Assembly (NCBI RefSeq): GCF_022811525.1
Contig: NZ_CP063982.1
Span: 1,736,001-1,800,000 of the forward strand
Length of the DNA stretch: 64,000 bases
Source of the DNA: Orrella daihaiensis
Lineage (GTDB): Bacteria; Pseudomonadota; Gammaproteobacteria; Burkholderiales; Burkholderiaceae_B
Direction: 5' to 3'
Shown here: positions 53,906 to 63,337 of the stretch, one piece after another
How the letters are laid out: each line of letters begins with the position of its first letter
How positions within the stretch are numbered: position 1 is the first letter of the stretch
Notes under the pieces: model-generated
The model's input: only the letters and a program-made list of their open reading frames with translations
The model's database searches: none
What the model was told of the DNA's origin: nothing
Translations under genes and position numbers: made by a program

Positions 53906-54913
53906 CTAGCCTGTTCCACCATCGTTTAAATGACAAGCACTGTAATGCCCTGCCTCTAGCTCGCGCAAGACAGGCACTTCCGACTTGCACCGAGGCCCCA
54001 CCTTCGGACATCGAGGGTGGAAATGACAGCCGCTAGGGGGATTCAAAGGCGAAGGGATCTCACCCTTGATACTGGAAAACCGCTTGTGCCGGTGTGCCAA
54101 AGTTGGCACATTCTCGAGCAACGCCTGCGAATACGGGTGATTCGGTCCGGCAAAGATCTTGGCTGCTGGCGCTGACTCAACAACCCGACCGAGGTACATG
54201 ATCACAACGCGATCTGAGAGATATTTCACAACCCCGAGATCATGGCTAATAAAAAGATAGGTCAAATTCAGTTCTTGACGCAACTGCATGAACAGATTCA
54301 ATACTTGTGCTTGTATAGAAACATCAAGCGCCGCAACACTTTCATCACAGACCAAAAACTTTGGATTAACGGCTAAGGCCCGAGCGATACCAATTCGCGC
54401 GCGTTGGCCACCAGAAAATTGATGTGGATATCTCCTCATGAACACTGGATCGAGGCCCACACGCTGCAAAATAGTGGCCACATAATCGTCAAGCAAGGCC
54501 TTTGACGTTATCTGATGAAATAAAGGAGCCTCACCCACGATTTCCCTGACTCGCATGCGCGGATTCAACGAGGCCATCGGATCCTGAAAAATCATCTGGA
54601 TATCCAAATTGGCGCCCATACGCTGCGTACGAGACAATCCTTGCAAGTCCATGCCCTGATACAGGATCTGCCCTTGCGTTGGCTCATAAATGCCCGCCAC
54701 CATTCTGCCTAACGTTGATTTCCCACAACCGGACTCACCAACCAGGCCCACCACCTCGCCTTGCTTGATGCCCAAGCTGACGTCGTTAACTGCATGCACG
54801 ACTTCGGGCTTATTCTTGGCGCCGAGTAAGTTGGCTATCTTGCCAGCAGCATCGACTGGCTTGGTAAACCGCATCGATACTGACTTCATTTCGATAATGG
54901 GGGTTTCGTTCAT
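53906..54913 (-). CDS. Oligopeptide-type ABC transporter ATPase (OppF-like)
   Basis: 335 residues. Walker A GESGCGKS (59-66), Q-loop QDPMASLNPR, FSGGQRARIGIARAL (from about 166), Walker B FLVCDES and the C-terminal PPSGCHFHPRCP element. A loop of about 15 residues after FTKPVDAAGKIANLLGAKN precedes the Walker A, as in OppF members. Overlaps the OppD-like gene by 4 bases. Confidence 0.93.
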   Translation of the reverse strand: MNETPIIEMKSVSMRFTKPVDAAGKIANLLGAKNKPEVVHAVNDVSLGIKQGEVVGLVGESGCGKSTLGRMVAGIYEPTQGQILYQGMDLQGLSRTQRMGANLDIQMIFQDPMASLNPRMRVREIVGEAPLFHQITSKALLDDYVATILQRVGLDPVFMRRYPHQFSGGQRARIGIARALAVNPKFLVCDESVAALDVSIQAQVLNLFMQLRQELNLTYLFISHDLGVVKYLSDRVVIMYLGRVVESAPAAKIFAGPNHPYSQALLENVPTLAHRHKRFSSIKGEIPSPLNPPSGCHFHPRCPKVGPRCKSEVPVLRELEAGHYSACHLNDGGTG

Positions 54914-55917
54914 GTCAGTTCGTCTGCAGGTGCAATTTTAATGGGAGCGACACTGGAAACTGGATGAAAGCAACGCGCCTGCCGGTCACCATCAAACAAC
55001 TGATTAGACGGTGCGTCCTGCCGACAGATCTCGGTCGCATCACGGCATCGCGGCGAGAACGCACAGCCAGGTGGCAGACGGCCAAGCGACGGGGTAGAAC
55101 CCGGAATTTGATCAAGGGGCTGACCAGCGATGGCGGCCGAAGGCAATGAACCTAGTAAACCACGGGTATATGGATGAATTGGGTCATCTAATACAGCATC
55201 AACCAAACCGCTTTCTACAACACGACCGGCATACATCACTGCAACACGATTAGCCAAACCTGCCACCACTGTCAAATCATGCGTAATCCAAATCAGCGAC
55301 GTACCCGTTTCCGAGCATAGTTGTTGAATCTCTGCCAGAATCTGACTTTGAATAGTCACATCCAATGCTGTGGTCGGTTCATCCGCAATAATGACTGCCG
55401 GGTGATTCAACAATGCTGTTGCGATAGCTACACGCTGGCGCATACCACCGGAAAATTGATGAGGATATGCCTTCAATCGCTCCGCTGCGGCCGGGATACC
55501 AACCTTTTCCAATGCTTGCCTAGCCCGATCCAGCGCCGCTTTTTTTGAGATCTTCTCGTGCGCCAAAATGGCTTCAGTCATTTGCGTGTCAATTCTCAGA
55601 ACCGGATTCAATGTCATCATCGGATCCTGGAAAATCATCGCTATTTTTTTTCCGCGAATCGAACGAAGTTCATTGTCATCAAGACCTACTAGCTCTCGCC
55701 CCTCAAGTTTGATTGAGCCAGACACCACCCGTCCGGGTGGATCCACCAACCCCATGATCGAGTACCCAGTGACTGACTTGCCAGAGCCAGATTCACCGAC
55801 CAACCCCAACACTTCGCCACGACCCAAAGACAAAGAAACACCATCGACGGCCTTCACCACGCCTGCTCTGGTAAAAAAATGAGTTGCCAGGTTGTCGATT
55901 TCAAGTACTGTATCCAT
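54910..55917 (-). CDS. Oligopeptide-type ABC transporter ATPase (OppD-like)
   Basis: 335 residues. Walker A GESGSGKS (41-48), FSGGMRQRVAIATALL (from about 155), Walker B VIIADEPTTALD and C-terminal PPGCAFSPRCRDATEICR. It pairs with the OppF-like ATPase, its gene starts 2 bases after the permease stop, and the cluster resembles the first ABC operon of this window (11164-16836) in layout but not in sequence identity. Confidence 0.93.
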   Translation of the reverse strand: MDTVLEIDNLATHFFTRAGVVKAVDGVSLSLGRGEVLGLVGESGSGKSVTGYSIMGLVDPPGRVVSGSIKLEGRELVGLDDNELRSIRGKKIAMIFQDPMMTLNPVLRIDTQMTEAILAHEKISKKAALDRARQALEKVGIPAAAERLKAYPHQFSGGMRQRVAIATALLNHPAVIIADEPTTALDVTIQSQILAEIQQLCSETGTSLIWITHDLTVVAGLANRVAVMYAGRVVESGLVDAVLDDPIHPYTRGLLGSLPSAAIAGQPLDQIPGSTPSLGRLPPGCAFSPRCRDATEICRQDAPSNQLFDGDRQARCFHPVSSVAPIKIAPADELT

Positions 55918-55919
55918 GC

Positions 55920-56849
55920 CTACTTCTCCAACCTCGGGTTCAGAACATCTCGAACACGATCCCCGACCAGATTGATGGACACAATTGTCAGTAGCAAGGC
56001 CAAACCGGGCAAGACACTGATCCAGTAGCGCCCACTTAGCAGGTATTGAAATCCGTTTGCGATGAGCACGCCTAACGAGGGCTCAGTCTGAGGCAGCCCA
56101 ACACCCAAAAATGAGAGCGTGGCTTCCAAAGAAATAGCATGTGCCGTCTGCACAGTTAAAACAACGATGACCGGTGCCAGGCAGTTGGGAAGGATATGTC
56201 GGAACACCACACGAACACGTGACAAACCCAGAGATTTGGCTGCTTCGACGTACTCCTTGTTGCGCTCAACCAGAGCAGTTCCACGCACGGTACGTGCATA
56301 GTACGCCCACTGAACCACTACCAAGGCGAAGATGATCTTATCAACGCCTTTACCCAAAGCAGCAACCAAAATCAGAGCAACCAAAATTGTCGGCAACGAA
56401 AGCTGTAGGTCCACGATACGCATGATCACGGCATCAATCTTGCCACCTGCATATGCGGCAACTAAGCCCACACACATTCCAAACACAGCCGCCATAAGAC
56501 CAGACACAACGCCGACCGCAAGGGAAATACGCAACCCATACAAAATGGCGGAATACAGATCGCGCCCAACCCCATCAGTCCCGAGCCATGCCGTAAATCC
56601 CGCCATGGTCTGACCGCCAGGTTCGATACGCGAATCGAGCAGATCTACACTGGCAAGATCGTAAGGATTTTGCGGCGTGATCCAGGGAGCCAGTATCGCA
56701 GTCACCACAATGAGCAACAAGAGCGCCAAGCCAAACGTAGCAGTTTTATCCTCGAAGAACGAGCGAATAAAACGACGCCATGGACCTTCTTGCTGCACGA
56801 CTGTCCCTTCCACAGGCGAAGACTGAACTGATGTGTTTATCTGACTCAT
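55920..56849 (-). CDS. ABC transporter permease (OppC/DppC-like)
   Basis: 309 residues; ATG 56849 with GAGGAAAAG upstream. EAA loop YVEAAKSLGLSRVRVVFRHILPN, GTDGVGRDLYSAILYG and the closing SINLVGDRVRDVLNPRLEK are typical. Follows the DppB-like permease, which it starts before ending (10-base spacing). Confidence 0.92.
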   Translation of the reverse strand: MSQINTSVQSSPVEGTVVQQEGPWRRFIRSFFEDKTATFGLALLLLIVVTAILAPWITPQNPYDLASVDLLDSRIEPGGQTMAGFTAWLGTDGVGRDLYSAILYGLRISLAVGVVSGLMAAVFGMCVGLVAAYAGGKIDAVIMRIVDLQLSLPTILVALILVAALGKGVDKIIFALVVVQWAYYARTVRGTALVERNKEYVEAAKSLGLSRVRVVFRHILPNCLAPVIVVLTVQTAHAISLEATLSFLGVGLPQTEPSLGVLIANGFQYLLSGRYWISVLPGLALLLTIVSINLVGDRVRDVLNPRLEK

Positions 56850-56859
56850 ACGCTTTTCC

Positions 56860-57837
56860 TCAGCCCTTAGCATCCGTCAGTCGTACTCGGGGGTCAAGCA
56901 CTGAGTACAACACATCAACAATCAAATTGATGACTACAAACAAAACTACCACCACCATCACATAAGCCACGATCACAGGGCGATCCAGTCTTTGTATGGC
57001 TTCCAGTAGCAATTTGCCCATGCCAGGCCACGAAAAAATGGTCTCCGTCACCACCGAGAAGGCAACCAGAGAACCAAACTCCAAGCCAAGCACCGTCACA
57101 ATTGGAATCAAAATATTTTTGAGAACGTGCAAACCGATGATGCGTGAATCCGATAAACCTTTTGCCCGGGCGAATTTCACATAATCCATCAGCATGGCCT
57201 CACGCGTGCCAGCACGTGCCAGTCGGATCATCAAGCTAATTTTTAAGAGAGCCAAGTTCAAAGCTGGCAAGAAAATGTGCTGCCAACCCTGCCATGAAGT
57301 CAGGCTTGTTGTGATTCCAAAAATGGTCGTTGTTGGTCCTCGCCCTGATGCAGGAAGCCACCCAAGCATGACTGAAAACAACATAATAAGCATCAGCCCA
57401 ACCCAAAATGTGGGCAAAGAGAACCCAAGGATTGAGCCAGACATGATGAACCGTGAGCTGCGCCTTTCGGGATACAAACCAGCATACATCCCGAGCGGTA
57501 ACCCAATGACGATAGCCATCATCAGCGCAACAATTGCTAGCTCCATCGTTGCGCCCATCCGGCTCAAGATCAACTCAATGGCTGGATCACCATGAACAAA
57601 TGACCGCCCCAGATTGCCTTCAAACAAGCCTTGCAGGAAAAAAATAAACTGCTCACCAATTGGCTTATCCAAGCCAAGCGCTGCCGCCGTTTGATCAATA
57701 GCCTGTTGATCCATCTCGGGTGAAATAAGCATCCAAATCGGATCACCTACAACATTCACTCCGAAAAAAACCAACACGACCATCACGGCAATTACCAGGA
57801 AAGCCTGTGCAAATCGACGAATCAAGAATGACAACAT
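56860..57837 (-). CDS. ABC transporter permease (OppB/DppB-like)
   Basis: 325 residues starting MLSFLIRRFAQAFLVIAVMV, with conserved EAA-like FARAKGLSDSRIIGLHVLKN and C-terminal VDVLYSVLDPRVRLTDAKG. Five to six membrane spans. It is separated from the binding-protein gene by a 124-base gap containing a 12-bp stem-loop. Confidence 0.92.
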   Translation of the reverse strand: MLSFLIRRFAQAFLVIAVMVVLVFFGVNVVGDPIWMLISPEMDQQAIDQTAAALGLDKPIGEQFIFFLQGLFEGNLGRSFVHGDPAIELILSRMGATMELAIVALMMAIVIGLPLGMYAGLYPERRSSRFIMSGSILGFSLPTFWVGLMLIMLFSVMLGWLPASGRGPTTTIFGITTSLTSWQGWQHIFLPALNLALLKISLMIRLARAGTREAMLMDYVKFARAKGLSDSRIIGLHVLKNILIPIVTVLGLEFGSLVAFSVVTETIFSWPGMGKLLLEAIQRLDRPVIVAYVMVVVVLFVVINLIVDVLYSVLDPRVRLTDAKG

Positions 57838-57921
57838 TTAGACGATGGCGCCCTATGATGTGCGCTCCGGGCGCAAATTGCCTGTTATTTTTTAATAGGT
57901 GACAGTAATCAGCAGGAGTTA

Positions 57922-57949
57922 CGTCGATGCCAAGCCGTTGGCATCGACG
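57922..57949 (-). terminator. 12-bp perfect stem-loop between binding protein and permease genes
   Basis: CGTCGATGCCAA (57922-57933) pairs perfectly with TTGGCATCGACG (57938-57949) around GCCG, 12 bases after the binding-protein stop on the minus strand. There is no U-tract. A further GC-rich dyad lies at 57848-57874. Same position and role as the hairpins of the other binding-protein operons. Confidence 0.65.
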
Positions 57950-57961
57950 CTCTGGACATGA

Positions 57962-59548
57962 TTATTTCTTATTGATCCCAGATGGCAAGGTGTACTCATC
58001 TGCGCGAGCTTCCACTGTGATGTCACCCTCCGATGCCCACACGTTGCGCTGGAAATGAATTGGAATGATACCGACGTTATTGAAGGCGATTTCAGAAGCT
58101 TCAGCCAGAATTTGCGCACGCTTCTTATCATCTACTGTGGCTAATGCCTGAACGATCTTGGCATCAAGCTCCGGGTTAGAGTGCCGACCACGATTGGCAG
58201 CTCCAAAACCCTTCGATTTATCAAAGGTTGCCAACAAGGAGCGCAGCGAGCTCGATGTTTCGCCAGTACCTGAGCCCCAACCCGCCAAAATCATCGAGAA
58301 CTCAGGCTGACCATTTGCACCGGTAGATGCACGAGAAAAGAAGTTGCTCGGCGGCATGGTTTCGATTTCAACGACTAACCCCAGACGCGTGAACATCTGA
58401 GCGATCGCCTCCAGAATCTGGGTGTCATTGGTGTAACGACCCGCTGGACCATGCATCTTCATCTTAAAGCCGTCTGGGTAGCCAGCTTGTGCTAGCAAAG
58501 CTTTCGCACCCTCAAGGTCATATTTAGTCGGCTGCAGCTTTTGTGAAGTACCGAAGAAATTTTTTGCTAGCATCTGCTCGGCGGGTTCAGCCGCACCATC
58601 CATAATCCGGTCGACGATGGCCTGTCGATTAATCGCCATAGACAATGCTTGGCGCACGCGAGGATCCATCAAAGGATTTTTGATGGGCGACCCGTCCTTG
58701 GCTGTAATAAATGGGCTGTTTTCCCGGAATTGATCCATGTGCAAATAGATGACACGGTTCGAAAGCGTGTCGCTTACATTGATCTTGGAATCCGCCTTCA
58801 ATTTGGCAATGTCGGTCGGTGGAACATTGTCAATCACATCCACATCGCCAGACAGCAATGCAGCCACCCGTGTCGGGCCGGATGTCAAATAACGGAAGGT
58901 CACTTCGTCCCACTTGGGCTTTGGACCGTCGTAATTTGGATTCAACGTCATGACAGTACGGTCACCTGGCTTGAACTCTTTGAACTGGTAGGGGCCACTA
59001 CCACCTAGGCACTTGCCAGCGTTGAAATCTTCAGTTGACATGTTTTCAGCGCATTCTTTAGCGACAACTGCCACAACAGATAACATCGTAGGCACAAGCG
59101 GCGCTGGTGTTTTTGTTTTGACCCTTAGCGTTTTGTCATCGACCTTTTCAAAGGTCATGCCATTGATGAACTGCGTAAAGCTCGCAGGTGACCTGGGTAC
59201 ATTGGGCACGCGATTCATCGTTGCGATGACATCATCCACAGTGACAGTGTCACCATTGGCAAACTTTGCCCCCTCGCGCAGTTTGAACTCCCAAGTCGTG
59301 TCATCCACCGGCTTCCAACTCGCAGCAAGACCTGGACGCAATTCCTGGCTTGGGCCTTGACTCACTAGCGGCTCATAAACTTGACGAACTAACGAGTTAT
59401 TTGGACCTAGGTTGTGATAGTGCGGATCAATTGAGCTCGGTTCAGACGAAATACCAATGGTCAAAGACTCAGCACTAGCCACTGTTGCTCCGAGCAACAT
59501 GGCAGAGATGACCGAAGCCGACAAAACACTACGCAGAGGCGTTGACAT
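57962..59548 (-). CDS. Extracellular solute-binding protein, family 5 (OppA/DppA-like)
   Basis: 528 residues; signal peptide to about VASAE-SL. SBP_bac_5 features: IGISSEPSSIDPHYHNLG, LAASWKPVDDTTWEFKLREGAKFANGD (two blocks), and the C-terminal DDKKRAQILAEASEIAFNNVGIIPIH. ATG 59548 has GGAGAA upstream; the frame is open to 59635. First gene of the Opp-like operon. The deacylase and M20 amidohydrolase nearby suggest acyl amino acids or small peptides as ligand. Confidence 0.92.
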   Translation of the reverse strand: MSTPLRSVLSASVISAMLLGATVASAESLTIGISSEPSSIDPHYHNLGPNNSLVRQVYEPLVSQGPSQELRPGLAASWKPVDDTTWEFKLREGAKFANGDTVTVDDVIATMNRVPNVPRSPASFTQFINGMTFEKVDDKTLRVKTKTPAPLVPTMLSVVAVVAKECAENMSTEDFNAGKCLGGSGPYQFKEFKPGDRTVMTLNPNYDGPKPKWDEVTFRYLTSGPTRVAALLSGDVDVIDNVPPTDIAKLKADSKINVSDTLSNRVIYLHMDQFRENSPFITAKDGSPIKNPLMDPRVRQALSMAINRQAIVDRIMDGAAEPAEQMLAKNFFGTSQKLQPTKYDLEGAKALLAQAGYPDGFKMKMHGPAGRYTNDTQILEAIAQMFTRLGLVVEIETMPPSNFFSRASTGANGQPEFSMILAGWGSGTGETSSSLRSLLATFDKSKGFGAANRGRHSNPELDAKIVQALATVDDKKRAQILAEASEIAFNNVGIIPIHFQRNVWASEGDITVEARADEYTLPSGINKK

Positions 59549-59695
59549 AGTTGAAATTCTCCGTTCGATAACTATAAAGTCGGGTTTGTGATTCGCCGTG
59601 TGGATCATGGATTTAAAAAAAGTCTGACGAACCAAAACCTGCTTTGGAAACTGTAGGCGATTTTTTCAGTTGGCGCAAGCTTTAAAAATCAGTAG

Positions 59696-60898
59696 TTACC
59701 CTTGGGCTCGTTCAAACCAACGATCGACAAGTTTGACCCAATACGTGGCACCGAGAGGCAATAATTCATCGTTAAAGTCGTACGAGCCGTTATGCAACAT
59801 GCATGGCCCAAGACCATGGCCGTGCTCGCGGTGCTCACCCATGCCGTTACCAATCCAAACATAGCAGCCTGGAACCTCCTGCAACATGAAAGAAAAGTCC
59901 TCGGCACCCATAGTCGGCGTCACGCGAGGATCGACATTGTCGGGACCCACAATGTCTCTCATCACGTCAACACAAATTTCAGTTTCATGTTCACTATTGA
60001 CGGTTGGGGGATAGTTTCGGGTAAACGCTAGCTCTCCCTCGCAACCCATTGCCTTAGAAACAGACGATACGATTTCACCCATTCTTTGTTGAATCAGATC
60101 CAAGGTTTCGGTCGTAAAAGTACGAACCGTACCCATAATTTTTGATTCACCTGGAATCACGTTCATCGCGCTGCCCGCATGAATTTGAGTGATACTCAAA
60201 ACCGCGGCATCAAGCGGGTGTCGATTACGTGTAACGATTGTCTGCAGGGCCTGGGCGATTTGAACTGTCGCCATGATCGGATCATGACCAAGTTGCGGCA
60301 TGCCAGCATGCGCGCCCTTACCGTTGACGGTGATGGTAAAGATGTTGCTTGATGCCATGATCGGTCCTGGCGTGACACCAAACTCACCGACGGCCATGCC
60401 TGGCCAGTTGTGCATACCAAACACGGCCTTCATCGGGAATTTTTTAAATAACCCGTCTTCAATCATTCGACGAGCACCGCCGTTGCCCCCCTCTTCGGCC
60501 GGCTGAAAAATCAAATAAACAGTGCCTGCAAAGTCACGATGTTGCGCCAGGTAACGGGCCGCATTCAAAAGCATCGCGGTATGACCATCATGACCACAAC
60601 CATGCATCTTGCCGTCATATTTACTAGCATGTGCGAACTGATTGACCTCCTGCATCGGTAGGGCATCCATATCGGCTCTTAACCCTATCGCAGGGCCATC
60701 AGCCTTACCCTTCAAAATCCCTACCACGCCGGTTCCACCTAAACCTCTGTCAATTGGAATGCCTAACTCGGTTAGTATCGCAGCCACCTGATCGCTAGTG
60801 CGCTTTTCTTCGAAGGCCAATTCCGGATGAGCATGCAGGTCTCGACGTATCGTTTTGATTTCTTCTTGCCAGTGCAGGAAAGGTTCAAGCAATTTCAT
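59696..60898 (-). CDS. M20 amidohydrolase (hippurate/N-acyl-L-amino-acid hydrolase type)
   Basis: 400 residues from ATG 60898 (frame open to 61111). The metal ligands are MHGCGHDGHTAML (Cys and two His), EEGGNGG (Glu pair), FGMHNWPG (His) and GAEDFSF (Glu); AHPELAFEE is the start of the domain. It hydrolyses N-acyl or N-aroyl amino acids. Same strand as and upstream of the Opp-like operon, 147 bases from the binding-protein start; possibly the first enzyme of the unit that degrades what the transporter brings in. Confidence 0.92.
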   Translation of the reverse strand: MKLLEPFLHWQEEIKTIRRDLHAHPELAFEEKRTSDQVAAILTELGIPIDRGLGGTGVVGILKGKADGPAIGLRADMDALPMQEVNQFAHASKYDGKMHGCGHDGHTAMLLNAARYLAQHRDFAGTVYLIFQPAEEGGNGGARRMIEDGLFKKFPMKAVFGMHNWPGMAVGEFGVTPGPIMASSNIFTITVNGKGAHAGMPQLGHDPIMATVQIAQALQTIVTRNRHPLDAAVLSITQIHAGSAMNVIPGESKIMGTVRTFTTETLDLIQQRMGEIVSSVSKAMGCEGELAFTRNYPPTVNSEHETEICVDVMRDIVGPDNVDPRVTPTMGAEDFSFMLQEVPGCYVWIGNGMGEHREHGHGLGPCMLHNGSYDFNDELLPLGATYWVKLVDRWFERAQG

Positions 60899-61176
60899 AG
60901 CAAACATTCTCGACAATAAACACATTTCGATCTTAATACCTAAAACCACATTAGCCAACCAATACCAGAGCCTGCAGCAATGACAATTTTTTTTGCAGCA
61001 ACCCGTTGCAAACTCGCATAAAACAGCGACGAGAACCGTGATGCGTATCGCAGATCCAGGAACCGAAACTGGCGGTCTTTCAAAGCGACTTATCAATATT
61101 GCGCCGCACACATATTCCTTGGATCAATAGCTCAGCTAAACTGAAGAGAATCTTCAGTCTTTGCCACGGTAAACCA

Positions 61177-61896
61177 ATGACCCAAAAGGCTTCAGTAGCT
61201 GAGCCGGATTACGCGAGAGTCGCAAGCGACGCAGTCGATACACTGCTGTCACTAAACGCGGTGCTTGTTTGGCGTGATCGACCATTTGTCTACACCACAG
61301 GCTGGGCAAGTCCAGTCTACGTCGATTGCCGTAAGCTCATGTCTGAACCTAAACGCCGGCAACTCCTCATGGATCATGCGGCAAACATGATCCATGACCG
61401 CTTAAACGGCAAGATCGATGTCATTGCAGGGATCGAAACCGCTGGTATTCCATTTGCCAGTTGGCTTGCCGATCGACTGTCTCTACCAATGGTTTACGTC
61501 AGAAAAAAAGCGGTTGGCTGGGGACTGAATGCACAGATTGAGGGAGACCTACCACCCAAAGCTCGTTGCCTTGTCGTTGACGATCTGACCACAGATGGTC
61601 TCTCAAAAATCGGTACGGCAAACGCTTTACGGCGTGCCGGTGCAACTGTCAGCGATGTATTTGTCGTTTTTAATTACGATATTTATCCGCAAAGCCGTCA
61701 AGCTTTTAAGGAACAAGGCATCACGTTACATGCATTGGCTACATGGGCGGACGTGTTCTCACAGACCAAAGCGCGCAGCTACTTCTCACCTGAGCAGGCC
61801 AAGGTCATCAAGCAATTTCTAGCTGATCCAATCGCTTGGTCTGCTCGACACGGTGGCGCTGACAGCCTACCGGCCTTTGCAAGGTCAGTGCCATGA
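61177..61896 (+). CDS. pyrE: Orotate phosphoribosyltransferase-type enzyme
   Basis: 239 residues, type I phosphoribosyltransferase. The PRPP-binding motif is CLVVDDLTTDG (131-141); AGIETAGIPFASWLADRL and YVRKKAVGWGLNAQIEGDL form the OPRT core with the RKK lysines. It catalyses orotate + PRPP to OMP in pyrimidine synthesis. ATG 61177 is chosen from the alignment-like N-terminus. Overlaps the following M20 hydrolase by 4 bases, an unusual pairing that hints at salvage or degradation of pyrimidine intermediates; whether this is the housekeeping pyrE is unclear. Confidence 0.83.
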   Translation: MTQKASVAEPDYARVASDAVDTLLSLNAVLVWRDRPFVYTTGWASPVYVDCRKLMSEPKRRQLLMDHAANMIHDRLNGKIDVIAGIETAGIPFASWLADRLSLPMVYVRKKAVGWGLNAQIEGDLPPKARCLVVDDLTTDGLSKIGTANALRRAGATVSDVFVVFNYDIYPQSRQAFKEQGITLHALATWADVFSQTKARSYFSPEQAKVIKQFLADPIAWSARHGGADSLPAFARSVP

Positions 61897-63155
61897 CGGC
61901 TACACCAAAAACTCTAGACGATCGTTGGTCCGTGCTTGCCAATGATCTGTTTGCTCAGATTCGCTCCATCTCCACGCTTGGCATAGGAGTAACGCGGCCT
62001 AGCTATGGGGAGAATGAAACGCAGGCCATGAAAGTCATTGAAGGGGTCGCCCTAGAACACGGACTCCATTGCCAGTGGGATGACGCAAGCAACCTTTGGA
62101 TTTCCCTGACGCAAGCGAATGCTGGTCCCGCTGTCGTGATCGGATCACACATGGACTCGGTGCCCGAGGGCGGCAACTATGACGGATTAGCCGGCGTTCT
62201 TGCCGGACTGTTAGTGCTTTTGCAGTTTAAGGCTGAAGGCGTGTGGCCTGCACACCCGGTCAAAGTGTTGGCATTGCGGGGGGAGGAAAGCGCTTGGTTT
62301 GGCAAAGCCTATGTAGGCTCACTCGCGCTCACCGGCCAACTCTCTTGTGCGGACCTTCAGCTCAAGCACCGGGAAACAGGACAAACATTACAAGAAGCCA
62401 TGCAAAATCTGAATATCCCGATACAGAAGGTGCAAGGCGGTCAGCCGCTCGTGGATTTGCAATCAATCAGCGCTTATCTGGAACTTCATATTGAGCAGGG
62501 GCCAGCCATGGTTGCACGCCATTGGCCAGTCAGCCCGGTAACCGGAATCCGTGGAAACATCAGACACAACCGAATTCGATGCCTCGGCGAAACGGGGCAC
62601 TCAGGCGCAGTCCCTCGGTGGTTGCGTAAAGATGCCGTTCTTGCCGTAGCTGAGCTTCTATCTCGGCTCGATGAGCACTGGCGGGTTCTGCAGCAAATGG
62701 GCTTGGATTTGGTGATGACCTGCGGAATCCTAAGCACAAACGCCCGCAGTCATGCTGTATCAGTCATTCCTGGTGAAGTCGAATTCAGCTTTGAAGTTCG
62801 CAGCCAAAACGCGGAGACACTGGAACAGTTCTACCAATTGATGCGCAATGAGTGCGAACAGATTGCTCAGGGACGCGGCGTGCGGTTTGAATTTGACCGC
62901 AAATTGTTCACCCGCCCAGCGGTCATGGATCCCGTTTGGATCAACAAACTTTTACAAGCTTGTATAGCCCAGGGCATAGATACTGAGACCATGCCAAGTG
63001 GCGCCGGTCATGATGCTGCTGTTTTTGCTAATCTCGGTATCCCAAGTGGCATGCTATTTATCCGAAATGACCGCGGTTCCCACAACCCGAACGAAGCGAT
63101 GGAAATTGAGGACTTCATGCTGGGTGTTAATGTACTGAAGTCAGCTTTGTTGTGA
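61893..63155 (+). CDS. M20 Zn-dependent amidohydrolase (N-carbamoyl-amino-acid/ureidosuccinate-type)
   Basis: 420 residues. Metal-site motifs: IGSHMDSVPEGGNYDG (His, Asp), ALRGEESAWFGKAY (Glu pair, with SAWF replacing the usual GxRF), YLELHIEQGP (His) and GSHNPNE (His). Family is N-carbamoyl-L-amino-acid hydrolase/allantoate amidohydrolase, but it is clearly distinct from the copy at 17478. ATGA overlap with the OPRT-like gene indicates a two-gene operon. N-carbamoyl-aspartate would tie the two activities together; this is inference. Confidence 0.88.
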   Translation: MTATPKTLDDRWSVLANDLFAQIRSISTLGIGVTRPSYGENETQAMKVIEGVALEHGLHCQWDDASNLWISLTQANAGPAVVIGSHMDSVPEGGNYDGLAGVLAGLLVLLQFKAEGVWPAHPVKVLALRGEESAWFGKAYVGSLALTGQLSCADLQLKHRETGQTLQEAMQNLNIPIQKVQGGQPLVDLQSISAYLELHIEQGPAMVARHWPVSPVTGIRGNIRHNRIRCLGETGHSGAVPRWLRKDAVLAVAELLSRLDEHWRVLQQMGLDLVMTCGILSTNARSHAVSVIPGEVEFSFEVRSQNAETLEQFYQLMRNECEQIAQGRGVRFEFDRKLFTRPAVMDPVWINKLLQACIAQGIDTETMPSGAGHDAAVFANLGIPSGMLFIRNDRGSHNPNEAMEIEDFMLGVNVLKSALL

Positions 63156-63305
63156 ACGCGAACATCGCAACCAGACTTTAGCTTGATTCCGATATACAAG
63201 TAGCGAAGCTACAACCCCAATTCATATACTTATTCGCAGGGGATCAGTAACTTTTTCTGCTAGCGACATCTTGCTAGCACCGATTACCGATAAAGCTTTC
63301 GCCAT

Positions 63306-63332
63306 AAAAAAGCAGCCACGGGCTGCTTTTTT
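63306..63332. terminator. Strong intrinsic terminator (bidirectional)
   Basis: AAAAAAGCAGCC (63306-63317), loop ACG, GGCTGCTTTTTT (63321-63332): a perfect 12-bp stem with A and T tracts on both flanks. It ends the plus-strand M20 transcript, and it also sits where a minus-strand tRNA-Asn transcript would end, 6 bases beyond the tRNA CCA. Confidence 0.9.
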
Positions 63333-63337
63333 AATTT

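Noticed and set aside
60899..61111. Long Cys-rich N-terminal extension of the M20 amidohydrolase
   Set aside because: The M20 domain starts right after ATG 60898; the upstream region is the divergent promoter area with no signal-peptide-like or conserved pattern.
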